Of a stretch of 64,000 nucleotides of DNA, positions 27,299 to 36,005 are shown one piece after another. How positions within the stretch are numbered: the stretch's first letter is position 1; every line of letters begins with the position of its first letter. A model generated the notes under the pieces. The model saw only the letters and a list, made by a program, of their open reading frames with translations, did no database searches and was not told the DNA's origin. Made by a program: the position numbers and the translations under genes. This stretch comes from Streptomyces venezuelae (GTDB lineage: Bacteria > Actinomycetota > Actinomycetes > Streptomycetales > Streptomycetaceae), in contig NZ_CP029194.1 of NCBI RefSeq assembly GCF_008642375.1, positions 2,728,001 to 2,792,000 on the forward strand. Direction: 5' to 3'.

Positions 27299-27979
27299 TT
27301 ACCGGCCGCGACCGCCCTGCCGCCGCAGGGTGTACGCAACGGCCTTCCGCGCGACCGGATTGAGCTCCTCGACCGCGGCCATCAGGGCGCCGAGCTGCTC
27401 CAGCGCGGTGAGCGCCGCCTCCGCGCCGGCCGGGTCGACGCCCTCGTACAGTTCGAGGCCGACGAAGGAGGCGGCGACCGCGCGGGCGAGCCCGGCGGGG
27501 TCGGTGAACTCCGCGAGCGGGGTCCCGGCGAGGACCCGGACGAGGACCTGCTCGATCTCGGCGATCCACAGGTCGAGCCCGGCGGCGGTGGCCGGGGCGA
27601 GCCGGGGGTGGGTCTGGGCCCCGGCGAGCAGCTGGCCGAGGACGGCGACGTGCCCGGCGTCCCGCTCCTCGGCGTGCATCTCGCGTCCGAAGGCGAGCAG
27701 CTCGGAGAGGCTGCCGACGGAGCGGAGCCGCTCGCGGTGGCGGGCGACCCGCTGCTCGGCTCCGTGCCGGCAGGCGGCGGCGAGCAGCTCGTCGACGGAG
27801 CCGAAGTGGTAGAAGACCAGGGCCTGGTTGACGCCGGCGGTGGTCGCGATCGCCCGCGCGGAGGCCTTGGCGATGCCCTGCTCGACGAGGGTGCGCAGGG
27901 CGCCTTCGAGGAGCTTGTCCCGGGTCTCCTGGCTCCGGGCGTCCTGCGCCTTCACGCTTCCGGCGGTCTTCCCGCTCAT
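27299..27979 (-). CDS. TetR-family regulator, third gene of SRPBCC operon
   Basis: 226 aa. HTH near residues 32-66 (GIAKASARAIATTAGVNQALVFYHFGSVDELL). The ATG overlaps the DUF4166 stop by 4 nt (ATGA), so it is cotranscribed with the two genes upstream. Two identical-class operators TTGAGC-N4-GCTCAA in front of the operon (29418-29477) make autoregulation very likely. cslA begins 90 bp downstream on the same strand and might receive readthrough. Confidence 0.88.
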   Translation of the reverse strand: MSGKTAGSVKAQDARSQETRDKLLEGALRTLVEQGIAKASARAIATTAGVNQALVFYHFGSVDELLAAACRHGAEQRVARHRERLRSVGSLSELLAFGREMHAEERDAGHVAVLGQLLAGAQTHPRLAPATAAGLDLWIAEIEQVLVRVLAGTPLAEFTDPAGLARAVAASFVGLELYEGVDPAGAEAALTALEQLGALMAAVEELNPVARKAVAYTLRRQGGRGR

Positions 27980-28671
27980 GCCCGTACCTCCTCGCGCACC
28001 GGGCGCAGCCCCGCGCGCACCCCCCGGGAGCGTACGTCGGCGTACTCGGCGGTGAAGGAGCCCTCGTAGCCGAAGAGCGGCCCGACGTACCGGTTCACCA
28101 CCCGGACGGCGATGCGGAAGCGGCCGGTGCGCTCGTCGAAGGACTCGCGGACCTCGGCCCGGCCGCCGACCAGTTCGGGGACGCGCACGTCCAACGGGCC
28201 TTCGCGGAAGCGGTGTTCACCGGAGGTGATGAGGAGCGAGCCGTCGGGTTCGGCGGCGAGGTGGAGGTCGCTGGCGAGGTGCTGGTGGGTGCCGAGGTAG
28301 TCGAGGACGCAGTCGCGCTCGGGGCTGTGGACCATGGTGGCGTCGAAGCGCCGGGGGCCGCCGGGCAGGTCGAAGGTGCGGACGAAGGTGACGGTCTCGC
28401 GGCCGTACGAGTCGGTGTACGGCACGTTCTCGATGATGAAGGGGACGTTCCGGCCGGTGCGGGGCAGCAGGATGTTCCGCAGCCCGCCGGCCGCGAGGAA
28501 CGGCTTCACGAAGGCCCGGCCGTGCCAGACGCGGTCCATGACGCCCCGTCCGACGCACAGCTCCCCGCTCGCGAGCCCGACCGAGAAGCGGCGCCGGAGC
28601 TCGGGGTGGAGCCGCTCGAATTCGGCGTCCCCCATGGCGGTGCGGAAGATCGAGGCGGGACTCGCGGTCAC
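27976..28671 (-). CDS. DUF4166 protein
   Basis: 231 aa; starts with SPASIFRTAMGDAEFERLHPELRRRF and contains CVGRGVMDRVWHGRAF, both typical of DUF4166, a domain often fused to or near oxidoreductase or SRPBCC proteins. No catalytic motif is known to me. GTG start at 28671 overlapping the preceding stop by 4 nt. Cytoplasmic; function unknown. Confidence 0.75.
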   Translation of the reverse strand: MTASPASIFRTAMGDAEFERLHPELRRRFSVGLASGELCVGRGVMDRVWHGRAFVKPFLAAGGLRNILLPRTGRNVPFIIENVPYTDSYGRETVTFVRTFDLPGGPRRFDATMVHSPERDCVLDYLGTHQHLASDLHLAAEPDGSLLITSGEHRFREGPLDVRVPELVGGRAEVRESFDERTGRFRIAVRVVNRYVGPLFGYEGSFTAEYADVRSRGVRAGLRPVREEVRA

Positions 28672-29390
28672 GGCTGCTCCAGGGTGGCGAGGAGCCGGGG
28701 CTCCCGGCTGCGGGCGGGCGCGGTGCGCAGACAGCGGCGGGCCGCGGGGGTACGCGACGAGGGGGGTACGAGGACGGCGGCGGCGAGCCCGAGGACGGTG
28801 AGCGGCACGGCGGCGAGCGACACGGACCCCAGCGGCAGCGAGGTGGCGGCGAACGGCACGGCCACGGCCAGCACCCGGGCGGCGAGTTCGAGCAGCCAGC
28901 GGTTCCGTGAGCGCTCCGGGGTGATCCCCCGCTCGCACCAGAGCCGCAGCCGGTCGAAGGACCAGGCCGTGGCCCAGCCCATGAGGGGCCGGAGGACGAG
29001 CCGGTCGGCGGCGCGGCCGAGGCGGCCCCAGCGGGGCCGGTAGTCGTAGCCGGTGAGGAAGCGGACGCCGTCGGGCGTGGGGACGTAGCGCCAGTAGCCG
29101 CTGCCCTCGGCGAGGAGCGAGAGCGGGTGGGGCGAGGCGAAGCGGAGGGCGGAGACCCGGTCGCCGCCGGCCCGGTGGCGCTCCCCCGCGGAGACACCGG
29201 TGCCGGCGACGACCAGGAAGGGCAGGACGCGGGTCGCGTAGCGGAAGTGCTGGGGCTCGCCCTCGGCGCGCGGGAGGTAGGCGATCTCGGTGAACCGCAG
29301 GTCCCACCGCTGGTGGCGGTCGGGTTCCTGCGTGCGCTCCCAGAGCGTCTCCAGGTCCGCGCGCACCCGCGTCTCGATGTAGAGGCCCAT
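28668..29390 (-). CDS. SRPBCC-domain protein with C-terminal membrane segments
   Basis: 240 aa. The N-terminal 150 residues look like a polyketide cyclase/START-like SRPBCC fold (MGLYIETRVRADLETLWERTQ ... RWDLRF). Hydrophobic stretches at about 170-210 (VLAVAVPFAATSLPLG, LTVLGLAAAVLV) suggest membrane association. First gene of the operon SRPBCC-DUF4166-TetR. It may bind a lipid-like or aromatic ligand, which would also be the natural inducer of the TetR; this is inference. Confidence 0.65.
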   Translation of the reverse strand: MGLYIETRVRADLETLWERTQEPDRHQRWDLRFTEIAYLPRAEGEPQHFRYATRVLPFLVVAGTGVSAGERHRAGGDRVSALRFASPHPLSLLAEGSGYWRYVPTPDGVRFLTGYDYRPRWGRLGRAADRLVLRPLMGWATAWSFDRLRLWCERGITPERSRNRWLLELAARVLAVAVPFAATSLPLGSVSLAAVPLTVLGLAAAVLVPPSSRTPAARRCLRTAPARSREPRLLATLEQP

Positions 29391-29417
29391 CGGCGTTCCC
29401 CCAGGTCGTCCGGTATC

Positions 29418-29477
29418 TTGAGCGACTGCTCAAAACTGCCCGCGAGTGAAGGTAGCCGACTTTGAGCACTCGCTCAA
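29418..29477. promoter_or_regulatory. Two operators TTGAGC-N4-GCTCAA, 44 bp apart
   Basis: Site 1 TTGAGCGACTGCTCAA (29418-29433) and site 2 TTGAGCACTCGCTCAA (29462-29477) have identical 6-bp arms and 4-bp spacers. Centres are 44 bp apart, close to four helical turns, so two dimers would bind the same face. They sit upstream of the SRPBCC operon that ends in tetR. Confidence 0.85.
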
Positions 29478-29493
29478 CCAGCGGACGGAAAGA

Positions 29494-29525
29494 GACCCCC
29501 GGCCCCTGGATCAGGGCCGGGGGTC
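29494..29525. terminator. Hairpin downstream of the MTH1187-family gene
   Basis: Stem GACCCCCGGCCC/GGGCCGGGGGTC, 8-nt loop, 22 nt past the minus-strand stop codon at 29548. Confidence 0.75.
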
Positions 29526-29547
29526 CCGGCGGCTGCGCCGTGCGGTG

Positions 29548-29841
29548 TCAGGCGCCGAGGTGGCGCTCCACCGTCTCGACCTTGGAGGTCAGGCCGTCCG
29601 TCACGCCGGGCCGGATGTCGGCCTTCATGACGACGGAGACGCGCGGCGCGCGGGCCTCGACGGCGGCGACGGCGCGCTTCACGACGTCCATCACCTCGTC
29701 CCACTCGCCTTCGATGCTCGTGAACATGGCGTCGGTACGGTTCGGGAGCCCGGACTCGCGCACGACCCGGACGGCGTCGGCGACGTACTCGCCGACCTCC
29801 TCCCCCACGCCCAGCGGCGTCACCGAGAACGCGAGGATCAC
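29548..29841 (-). CDS. MTH1187-family thiamine-binding protein
   Basis: 97 aa, ferredoxin-like fold family (DUF77) reported to bind thiamine. Typical landmarks: [30 protein letters not shown], the central [26 protein letters not shown], and KADIRPG. The GTG at 29841 overlaps the DUF3817 stop by 4 nt, so the two are coupled. Role in the cell unclear. Confidence 0.85.
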   Translation of the reverse strand: MILAFSVTPLGVGEEVGEYVADAVRVVRESGLPNRTDAMFTSIEGEWDEVMDVVKRAVAAVEARAPRVSVVMKADIRPGVTDGLTSKVETVERHLGA

Positions 29842-30191
29842 GCCTTCACCGCACCCTCGGCCGCCTCGGCGCGGGCGCGGGAGGCGCTGACCGCCTCGGC
29901 GGCCTCGCTCTTCAGCTTCCGCTCGGCGTAGAAGCCGCCGAAAGGCAGCACCGAGAGAGCGAAGTACAGCGCGGCGGTGCCGAAGCTCCACTTGGTGCGG
30001 TTCCAGGCGTCCAGCCAGAAGAGGACGTACAGGATGAAGAGCACGCCGTGGATCGCGCCCATGACCGGCACCGCGTTGAAGTCCGTCGTCCGCTTGAGCA
30101 CCGAGCAGACGAGCAGAAGCAGGAACGAGACGGCCTCCGGCGCGGAGACGAGCCGGAGCCGGTGGAGGGAGGAAGCGGTCTTGATGTCCAC
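29838..30191 (-). CDS. DUF3817 small integral membrane protein (second copy)
   Basis: 117 aa with three helices ([56 protein letters not shown]). Paralogue of the protein at 18847-19179. I place the start at the GTG at 30191, where similarity to the family begins; GTG 30203 and ATG 30245 are in-frame alternatives and none has a good ribosome-binding site. Coupled to the thiamine-binding protein downstream. Confidence 0.75.
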   Translation of the reverse strand: MDIKTASSLHRLRLVSAPEAVSFLLLLVCSVLKRTTDFNAVPVMGAIHGVLFILYVLFWLDAWNRTKWSFGTAALYFALSVLPFGGFYAERKLKSEAAEAVSASRARAEAAEGAVKA

Positions 30192-30298
30192 GGAGGGGGT
30201 CACCTTCGTTCGATCTTGTGAACGGATGCACAAGGGCCCGTCCATTGTGCACGCCGACTTTGCTGTCTCTTTATCCGGGTCCCCAGTACCTTCCTTGG

Positions 30299-30937
30299 GT
30301 GGCAACGTTCCGACTCCAAGGCAGCAAGGTGCTCGCCGTCTCCATGACGGGCGACGCCGTCAAGGCGAAGAACGGCTCGATGGTCGCCTACGACGGCCAG
30401 ATGGCGTTCAAGAAGATGAGCGGTGGTGGTGAGGGTCTGCGTGGCATGGTGACCCGCCGGCTCACCGGTGAGCAGATGGAGGTGATGGAGGTACGCGGCC
30501 AGGGGACCTGCTGGTTCGCCGACCGGGCCTCCGAGATCAACCTCGTGTCCCTGCACGGCGAGAAGCTCTGGGTCGAGGCGAGCAATCTGCTCTGCACCGA
30601 CGCGGGGCTGCGCACCGGCACCACCTTCACGGGCATGCGCGGCGGCGCCACCGGCAACGGCCTCTTCACGACGACCGTCGAGGGCACCGGCCAGGCGGCG
30701 ATCATGTCCGACGGCCCGGCGGTCGTGCTGCGCGTGACCCCGCAGTACCCGCTCCAGGTCGACCCCGGCGCGTACATCGCCCACCAGGGCAACCTCCAGC
30801 AGCACTTCCAGTCGGGTGTGACCTTCCGCACCCTCATGGGCGAGGGCGGCGGCGAGGCCTTCCAGATCCGCTTCGAGGGGGACGGCCTCGTGTACGTCCA
30901 GCCGAGCGAGCGGAACACGATCGGGGGCGACGTCTGA
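30299..30937 (+). CDS. AIM24 family protein 1
   Basis: 212 aa. All-beta repeats rich in glycine (MRGGATGNGLFTTTVEGTGQAAI) and the terminal GEAFQIRFEGDGLVYVQPSE match the AIM24/DUF124 family, whose biochemical role is not known in bacteria. GTG start at 30299; no ribosome-binding site, so possibly leaderless. First of three tandem paralogues with 1-nt and 4-nt overlaps. Confidence 0.85.
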   Translation: MATFRLQGSKVLAVSMTGDAVKAKNGSMVAYDGQMAFKKMSGGGEGLRGMVTRRLTGEQMEVMEVRGQGTCWFADRASEINLVSLHGEKLWVEASNLLCTDAGLRTGTTFTGMRGGATGNGLFTTTVEGTGQAAIMSDGPAVVLRVTPQYPLQVDPGAYIAHQGNLQQHFQSGVTFRTLMGEGGGEAFQIRFEGDGLVYVQPSERNTIGGDV

Positions 30938-31587
30938 TGCCGTTCCGCGAGATCAACTCGAAGATGGTCGAGGCGACCGTCGTCCCCGGGCAGCGCATGT
31001 TCAGCCAGCGCGGCGCGATGCTCGCGTACCGCGGCGACGTCACTTTCACGCCGAACATGGCCGGCGGCCAGGGCGGCGTGATGTCGATGATCGGCCGCAG
31101 GGTGGCCGGCGAGGCGACGCCGCTGATGACGGTCGAGGGCAACGGCACGGTGATGTTCGGGCACGGCGGCCACCACATCCAGGTGATCGGACTGACCGGC
31201 GACACTCTGTACGTGGAGGCCGACCGGCTCCTCGCCTTCGACGGCAGCCTGGAGCAGGGCACGATGTTCATGGGCTCGCAGGGCGGGGTCATGGGCATGG
31301 TCCGCGGCCAGGTGACCGGCCAGGGCCTCTTCACCACCACCCTCAAGGGGCACGGCTCGGTGGCCGTCATGGCGCACGGCGGGGTCGTCGAGCTGCCCAT
31401 CGCCCCGGGCCGCCCGGTCCATGTCGACCCGCAGGCGTACGTGGCCCACCACGGCGACGTACGGAACAAGCTCTCCACCGCGCTGGGCTGGCGCGACATG
31501 GTGGGGCGCGGCTCGGGCGAGGCGTTCCAGCTGGAGCTGAGCGGCAGCGGCGCGGTGTACGTCCAGGCCTCGGAGGAGAAGCTGTGA
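30937..31587 (+). CDS. AIM24 family protein 2
   Basis: 216 aa, clear paralogue of its neighbours (GQVTGQGLFTTTLKGHGSVAVM, GEAFQLELSGSGAVYVQASE). Its ATG shares one base with the preceding stop (TGATG), and its stop overlaps the next start by 4 nt, so the three proteins are likely made in fixed ratio and may form a hetero-oligomer; that is inference. Confidence 0.85.
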   Translation: MPFREINSKMVEATVVPGQRMFSQRGAMLAYRGDVTFTPNMAGGQGGVMSMIGRRVAGEATPLMTVEGNGTVMFGHGGHHIQVIGLTGDTLYVEADRLLAFDGSLEQGTMFMGSQGGVMGMVRGQVTGQGLFTTTLKGHGSVAVMAHGGVVELPIAPGRPVHVDPQAYVAHHGDVRNKLSTALGWRDMVGRGSGEAFQLELSGSGAVYVQASEEKL

Positions 31588-32369
31588 GCACCCCGGTGAT
31601 CCACGACCCGACGACGCTTCCGTCGGACGACAACGTCAACCCGTACACCTTCTGCGTGGAGCTCAAGGGCTCCCAGTGGTTTCTGCAGAAGGGCAAGATG
31701 ATCGCCTACTACGGGCGGATCGAGTTCAACGGCATCGGGCACGGGCGGCTCGACCGGCTGGTCCGCACGTCCTTCCACTCGCCGCTGCACGCGAGCGACT
31801 GGGTGGTCGCGGAGGGCAGCGGCAAGATGCTGCTCGCGGACCGGGCCTTCGACGTGAACTCCTTCGACCTGGATCAGGGCAACCTGACGATCCGCTCGGG
31901 CAACCTGCTCGCCTACGAGCCGACGCTCGCGCTGAAGCAGTCGATCGTGCCGGGTTTCGTGACGCTGATCGGCACGGGCAAGTTCGTGGCCGCGTCGAAC
32001 GGTCCGGTGGTCTTCATGGAGCCGCCGATGCGGGTGGACCCGCAGGCCCTGGTCGGCTGGGCCGACTGCCCCTCCCCCTGTCATCATTACGACCACGGCT
32101 ACATGACGGGCGTCATGGGCGGCGTACGGGCCCTGACGGGCATCGGCGGCACCTCGGGCGAGGAGCACCAGTTCGAGTTCGTGGGCGCGGGCACGGTGCT
32201 GCTCCAGTCGACGGAGCTGCTCATGCCGGACCGGGCGATCGGCGGGCCGCCCGCGCAGGCGGGTGTCCCGGGCGGCCACGGTGGGCACGGTTCCGGCCAG
32301 AGCGTGCCGGGCTCGGTACCGCGCCTTCCCGGCCAGCTCGGTGACCTCCAGCGGCGCTTCGGTCTGTGA
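31584..32369 (+). CDS. AIM24 family protein 3, with Gly/His/Pro tail
   Basis: 261 aa. The most divergent of the three: it retains the AIM24 core (GKMIAYYGRIEFNG, EEHQFEFVGAGTVLLQSTE) but has an extra CPSPCHHYDHGY segment (a CX3CHH cluster that could bind metal) and a low-complexity C-terminal tail (GGHGGHGSGQSVPGSV). GTG start overlapping the preceding stop by 4 nt. Confidence 0.8.
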   Translation: MSTPVIHDPTTLPSDDNVNPYTFCVELKGSQWFLQKGKMIAYYGRIEFNGIGHGRLDRLVRTSFHSPLHASDWVVAEGSGKMLLADRAFDVNSFDLDQGNLTIRSGNLLAYEPTLALKQSIVPGFVTLIGTGKFVAASNGPVVFMEPPMRVDPQALVGWADCPSPCHHYDHGYMTGVMGGVRALTGIGGTSGEEHQFEFVGAGTVLLQSTELLMPDRAIGGPPAQAGVPGGHGGHGSGQSVPGSVPRLPGQLGDLQRRFGL

Positions 32370-32421
32370 GCGGTAGTCTGCGGAGTGTGACGTCTTCGAA
32401 CGCACGCTCCCAGACTTCGTC

Positions 32422-32446
32422 AAGTATTCAACTTCTTAGGTAGAAT
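32422..32446 (+). promoter_or_regulatory. marR promoter with overlapping inverted repeat
   Basis: TAGAAT (32441-32446) lies 6 nt before the ATG, predicting a leaderless mRNA. An inverted repeat AAGT-ATTCA-ACTT (32422-32434) falls between the -35 and -10 positions, where MarR dimers often bind for autorepression. Confidence 0.55.
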
Positions 32447-32452
32447 CCATAC

Positions 32453-32929
32453 ATGGAGACCGAGACCGCCACCCCCTGGCTCAGCGACGGCGAGCAGTGC
32501 GCCTGGCGCACCTTCCTGGACGTCCAGAGGATGCTGACGCACCAGCTGGAGAAGGACCTCCAGCCCTTCGGACTGACGATGAACGACTACGAGATCCTGG
32601 TGAACCTCTCGGAGTCGGCGGAGCGGCGGCTGCGCATGAGCGACCTCGCCATGGCCACCCTCCAGTCGAAGAGCCGGCTCTCCCACCAGATCACCCGGAT
32701 GGAGAACGCCGGCCTCGTCCGGCGCGAGAACTGCGAGTCGGACCGGCGCGGGCTGTACGCCGTCCTCACGGACGAGGGCATGGAGACCATGCGCAAGGTC
32801 GCCCCGCACCACGTCGAATCGGTGCGCAGGCACTTCATCGACCAGATCGGCCCCGAGGCCCTCGGAGACCTCCACGAGTCCCTGAAGCCGATCGCGGAGC
32901 AGCTCCGCGGACGGCGCGGCAAGCCGTGA
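32453..32929 (+). CDS. MarR-family regulator
   Basis: 158 aa. Winged-HTH core LTMNDYEILVNLSE, RLRMSDLAMATLQSKSRLSHQITRMENAGLV, then the wing ENCESDRRGLYAVLTDEG. It starts at a leaderless-type ATG and ends at a 20-bp hairpin. S. coelicolor has a MarR in this position (SCO5405, from memory). Targets are not evident beyond its own promoter. Confidence 0.88.
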   Translation: METETATPWLSDGEQCAWRTFLDVQRMLTHQLEKDLQPFGLTMNDYEILVNLSESAERRLRMSDLAMATLQSKSRLSHQITRMENAGLVRRENCESDRRGLYAVLTDEGMETMRKVAPHHVESVRRHFIDQIGPEALGDLHESLKPIAEQLRGRRGKP

Positions 32930-32939
32930 CCTGACAAAG

Positions 32940-32983
32940 AACGGGAAGGGCCTCTCCGGACGACCGGAGAGGCCCTTCCCGTT
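32940..32983. terminator. Bidirectional terminator, 20-bp perfect stem
   Basis: AACGGGAAGGGCCTCTCCGG and its complement around an ACGA loop, between convergent marR and meaB; T-rich bases follow on both sides (TTTT on the plus strand). Confidence 0.9.
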
Positions 32984-33011
32984 TTCCCGTACGGACCGGG
33001 GCCGTACGGGG

Positions 33012-33968
33012 TCAGTTGCCCGTCAGGCTCGCGACCAGCTCGTCGGAGGCCGCGTACGGGTCGAGCTCGCCCGCGACGATCCGCTCGGCCAGCGCGTCGA
33101 GGCGCCGGTCGCCGTGCAGGTCGCCGATGCGCTCGCGCAGGGCGGTGACCGCGATGGTCTCCACCTCGCGCGCGGCACGGGACCGGCGGCGGTCCGCGAG
33201 CACCCCGTGCTCCTCCATCCACGCGCGGTGCTTCTCCAGGGCTTCCACGACCTCGTCGATGCCCTCGCCGCGCGCCGCGACCGTCTTGACGATCGGCGGC
33301 CGCCAGTCGCCGGCGGTCCGCGCCTCGCCCAGGCCCAGCATGTGGTTGAGCTCGCGGGCGGTGGCGTCCGCGCCGTCCCGGTCGGCCTTGTTCACCACGT
33401 ACAGGTCGCCGATCTCCAGGATGCCCGCCTTCGCGGCCTGGATCCCGTCGCCCATGCCCGGCGCGAGGAGGACGACCGAGGTGTCGGCCTGCGAGGCGAT
33501 CTCCACCTCGGACTGGCCGACGCCGACCGTCTCCACGAGGATCACCTCGCAGCCGGCCGCGTCCAGGACGCGGATGGCCTGCGGGGCGGACCAGGCGAGG
33601 CCGCCCAGGTGCCCGCGGGTGGCCATGGAGCGGATGTAGACGCCCGGGTCGGAGGCGTGCTCCGACATCCGGACCCGGTCGCCGAGCAGCGCTCCCCCGC
33701 TGAACGGGGAGGACGGGTCGACGGCCAGGACGCCGACCCGCTTGCCCGCCCGCCGGTAGGCGGAGACGAGCGCGGAGGTCGACGTCGACTTGCCGACGCC
33801 GGGCGAGCCGGTCAGGCCCACCACGTACGCACCGCCGGTGAGCGGCGCGAGCGCCGCCATCACCTCGCGCAGCTGCGGGGACGCCCCCTCCACGAGCGAG
33901 ATCAGCCGGGCCACTGCCCGCGGCCTGCCCTCACGTGCCTGGGCGACGAGTTCGGGGACGTCCACCAT
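33012..33968 (-). CDS. meaB: MeaB, G-protein chaperone of B12-dependent acyl-CoA mutases
   Basis: 318-aa SIMIBI-class GTPase that gates cofactor loading and protects adenosylcobalamin mutases. Walker A GSPGVGKS (54-61), Walker B/switch region with VETVGVGQSEVEI, base-recognition NKAD, and the C-terminal helical dimerisation arm. It lies 24 nt after the thiolase stop on the same strand, so probably one operon. Likely clients in this cell are methylmalonyl-CoA mutase and IcmA. Confidence 0.93.
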   Translation of the reverse strand: MVDVPELVAQAREGRPRAVARLISLVEGASPQLREVMAALAPLTGGAYVVGLTGSPGVGKSTSTSALVSAYRRAGKRVGVLAVDPSSPFSGGALLGDRVRMSEHASDPGVYIRSMATRGHLGGLAWSAPQAIRVLDAAGCEVILVETVGVGQSEVEIASQADTSVVLLAPGMGDGIQAAKAGILEIGDLYVVNKADRDGADATARELNHMLGLGEARTAGDWRPPIVKTVAARGEGIDEVVEALEKHRAWMEEHGVLADRRRSRAAREVETIAVTALRERIGDLHGDRRLDALAERIVAGELDPYAASDELVASLTGN

Positions 33969-33992
33969 CTGCGCTGCTCCTTCAGTACGGAA

Positions 33993-35201
33993 CTACTTGC
34001 CGTTTCCGGGGACACGGACGATCAGCGCGTCACCCTGGCCGCCACCGCCGCACAGGGCCGCCGCGCCGATGCCGCCGCCGCGCCGCTTGAGCTCCAGGGC
34101 GAGGTGCAGCACCACACGGGCGCCGGACATGCCGATCGGGTGACCCAGGGCAATGGCGCCACCGTTGACGTTCACCTTCTCGGGGGTGACGCCGAGGTCC
34201 TTCATTGACTGGTGCGCGACGGCGGCGAACGCCTCGTTGATCTCGATCAGGTCGAGGTCCTCGACGGCCAGGCCGTCCTTCTTGAGCGCGTGCAGGATGG
34301 CGTTGGAGGGCTGCGACTGGAGCGAGTTGTCCGGGCCCGCGACGTTGCCGTGGGCGCCGATCTCGGCGATCCACTCCAGGCCCAGCTCCTCGGCCTTGGC
34401 CTTGCTCATCACGACGACGGCGGCGGCGCCGTCGGAGATCTGCGAGGAGGTGCCGGCGGTGATGGTGCCGTCCTTGGCGAAGGCCGGACGGAGCTTGCCG
34501 AGGGACTCGGCGGTGGTCTCGGCGCGGATGCCCTCGTCCTTGGCGAAGATCACCGGGTCGCCCTTGCGCTGCGGGATCTCGACCGGGGTGATCTCGGCCT
34601 CGAAGATGCCGTTCTTCTGGGCGGCGGCGGCGCGCTGGTGCGAGAGGGCGGCGATCTCGTCCTGCACGTCGCGCGGGATGCCCAGGCGCGTGTTGTGCTT
34701 CTCGGTGGACTCGCCCATGGCGATGTTCTCGAAGGCGTCGGTGAGGCCGTCGTACGCCATGGCGTCGAGCATCTCGATCGCGCCGTACTTGTAGCCCTCG
34801 CGGGACTTCGGGAGCAGGTGCGGGGCGTTGGTCATCGACTCCTGGCCGCCGGCGACGACCACGTCGAACTCACCCGCGCGGATCAGCTGGTCGGCGAGCG
34901 CGATGGCGTCGAGACCGGACAGACACACCTTGTTGATGGTGAGGGCCGGGACGTTCATCGGGATGCCGGCCTTGACGGCGGCCTGGCGGGCGGGGATCTG
35001 GCCGGCGCCCGCCTGGAGCACCTGGCCCATGATCACGTACTGCACCTGGTCGCCGCCGATGCCCGCACGGTCGAGGGCGGCCTTGATCGCGAACCCGCCG
35101 AGGTCCGCGCCCGAGAAGGACTTGAGCGAGCCGAGGAGGCGACCCATGGGCGTGCGGGCGCCCGCGACGATCACTGAGGTGGTACCGGTCGTTCCAGACA
35201 T
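33993..35201 (-). CDS. Acetyl-CoA C-acetyltransferase (thiolase)
   Basis: 402-aa biosynthetic-type thiolase catalysing 2 acetyl-CoA to acetoacetyl-CoA + CoA or its reverse. Catalytic residues: nucleophile C93 ([10 protein letters not shown]), His in [14 protein letters not shown] and the second Cys in [11 protein letters not shown]. Start ATG at 35201. Upstream of meaB; with 3-hydroxybutyryl-CoA dehydrogenase (51814-52662) it supplies C4 acyl-CoA for the mutase and ethylmalonyl-CoA routes. Confidence 0.94.
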   Translation of the reverse strand: MSGTTGTTSVIVAGARTPMGRLLGSLKSFSGADLGGFAIKAALDRAGIGGDQVQYVIMGQVLQAGAGQIPARQAAVKAGIPMNVPALTINKVCLSGLDAIALADQLIRAGEFDVVVAGGQESMTNAPHLLPKSREGYKYGAIEMLDAMAYDGLTDAFENIAMGESTEKHNTRLGIPRDVQDEIAALSHQRAAAAQKNGIFEAEITPVEIPQRKGDPVIFAKDEGIRAETTAESLGKLRPAFAKDGTITAGTSSQISDGAAAVVVMSKAKAEELGLEWIAEIGAHGNVAGPDNSLQSQPSNAILHALKKDGLAVEDLDLIEINEAFAAVAHQSMKDLGVTPEKVNVNGGAIALGHPIGMSGARVVLHLALELKRRGGGIGAAALCGGGGQGDALIVRVPGNGK

Positions 35202-35339
35202 GAGGCACGGCCCCTAGGGATGAGGAGTGAACGAGGGTTTACCGCCAATGTACTGAGGGGCGGCGCATACGGTCACCGGGCAGCCGGTGTGATCGCGCGC
35301 ACGTTGCGTAACCGCCCTTCTGGCGCTGGACTAGGGGGC

Positions 35340-35792
35340 ATGCTGACGCGTATCGACCACATCGGGATCGCCTGTTTCGACCTCGACAAGACTGTCGAGT
35401 TCTACCGTGCGACGTACGGATTCGAGGTGTTCCACACCGAGGTCAACGAAGAGCAGGGTGTCCGCGAGGCCATGCTCAAGATCAACGAGACCGACGACGG
35501 CGGGGCCTCCTACCTCCAGCTCCTGGAGCCGACCCGCGAGGACTCGGCGGTGGGCAAGTGGCTCGCCAAGAACGGCGAGGGCGTCCACCACATCGCCTTC
35601 GGCACCGCGGACGTCGACGGCGACGCCGCGGACATCCGCTCCAAGGGCGTCCGCGTCCTCTACGACGAGCCGCGCATCGGTTCGATGGGCTCCCGCATCA
35701 CCTTCCTCCACCCCAAGGACTGCCACGGCGTCCTCACGGAACTGGTCACCTCGGCGAAGCCGTCCGCTGACCACTCCTCAGCGGAGCACTGA
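35340..35792 (+). CDS. mce: Methylmalonyl-CoA epimerase
   Basis: 150-aa vicinal-oxygen-chelate enzyme interconverting (2R)- and (2S)-methylmalonyl-CoA. The four metal ligands known for the family are in register: H7 (RIDHIGIA), Q60 (YLQLLEP), H84 (GVHHIAFG) and E134 (LTELV). ATG at 35340 gives the standard N-terminus. Divergent from thiolase-meaB. Confidence 0.93.
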   Translation: MLTRIDHIGIACFDLDKTVEFYRATYGFEVFHTEVNEEQGVREAMLKINETDDGGASYLQLLEPTREDSAVGKWLAKNGEGVHHIAFGTADVDGDAADIRSKGVRVLYDEPRIGSMGSRITFLHPKDCHGVLTELVTSAKPSADHSSAEH

Positions 35793-36005
35793 CCTCCGGA
35801 TTCCTGGCCCGGTAGAGTGGGCGACTCCGGGCCGGGGCCGGTCGGGGCTGCTCCACGTGGCACCGAAGTCGGGATGTCGGGGTCGTCCGATCTGCCACGA
35901 TTCCCCGGGGGTCCGTCCTCGTCGGTGAGGACGGTGCTCGTTGGAGTTGCGGACAGGGTTGGGGTCTCCCCTGCTCGGAGAGCTCGGGGAAGGATGGACC
36001 GCGCA
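35793..36005 (+). promoter_or_regulatory. scy leader region
   Basis: A -10-like TAGAGT lies at 35813-35818, giving a possible leader of about 180 nt before scy. The scy frame stays open through this leader, but its translation does not look coiled-coil or conserved. No terminator beyond the short hairpin CCGCTGA-N7-TCAGCGG (35764-35784) inside the mce end. Confidence 0.4.
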
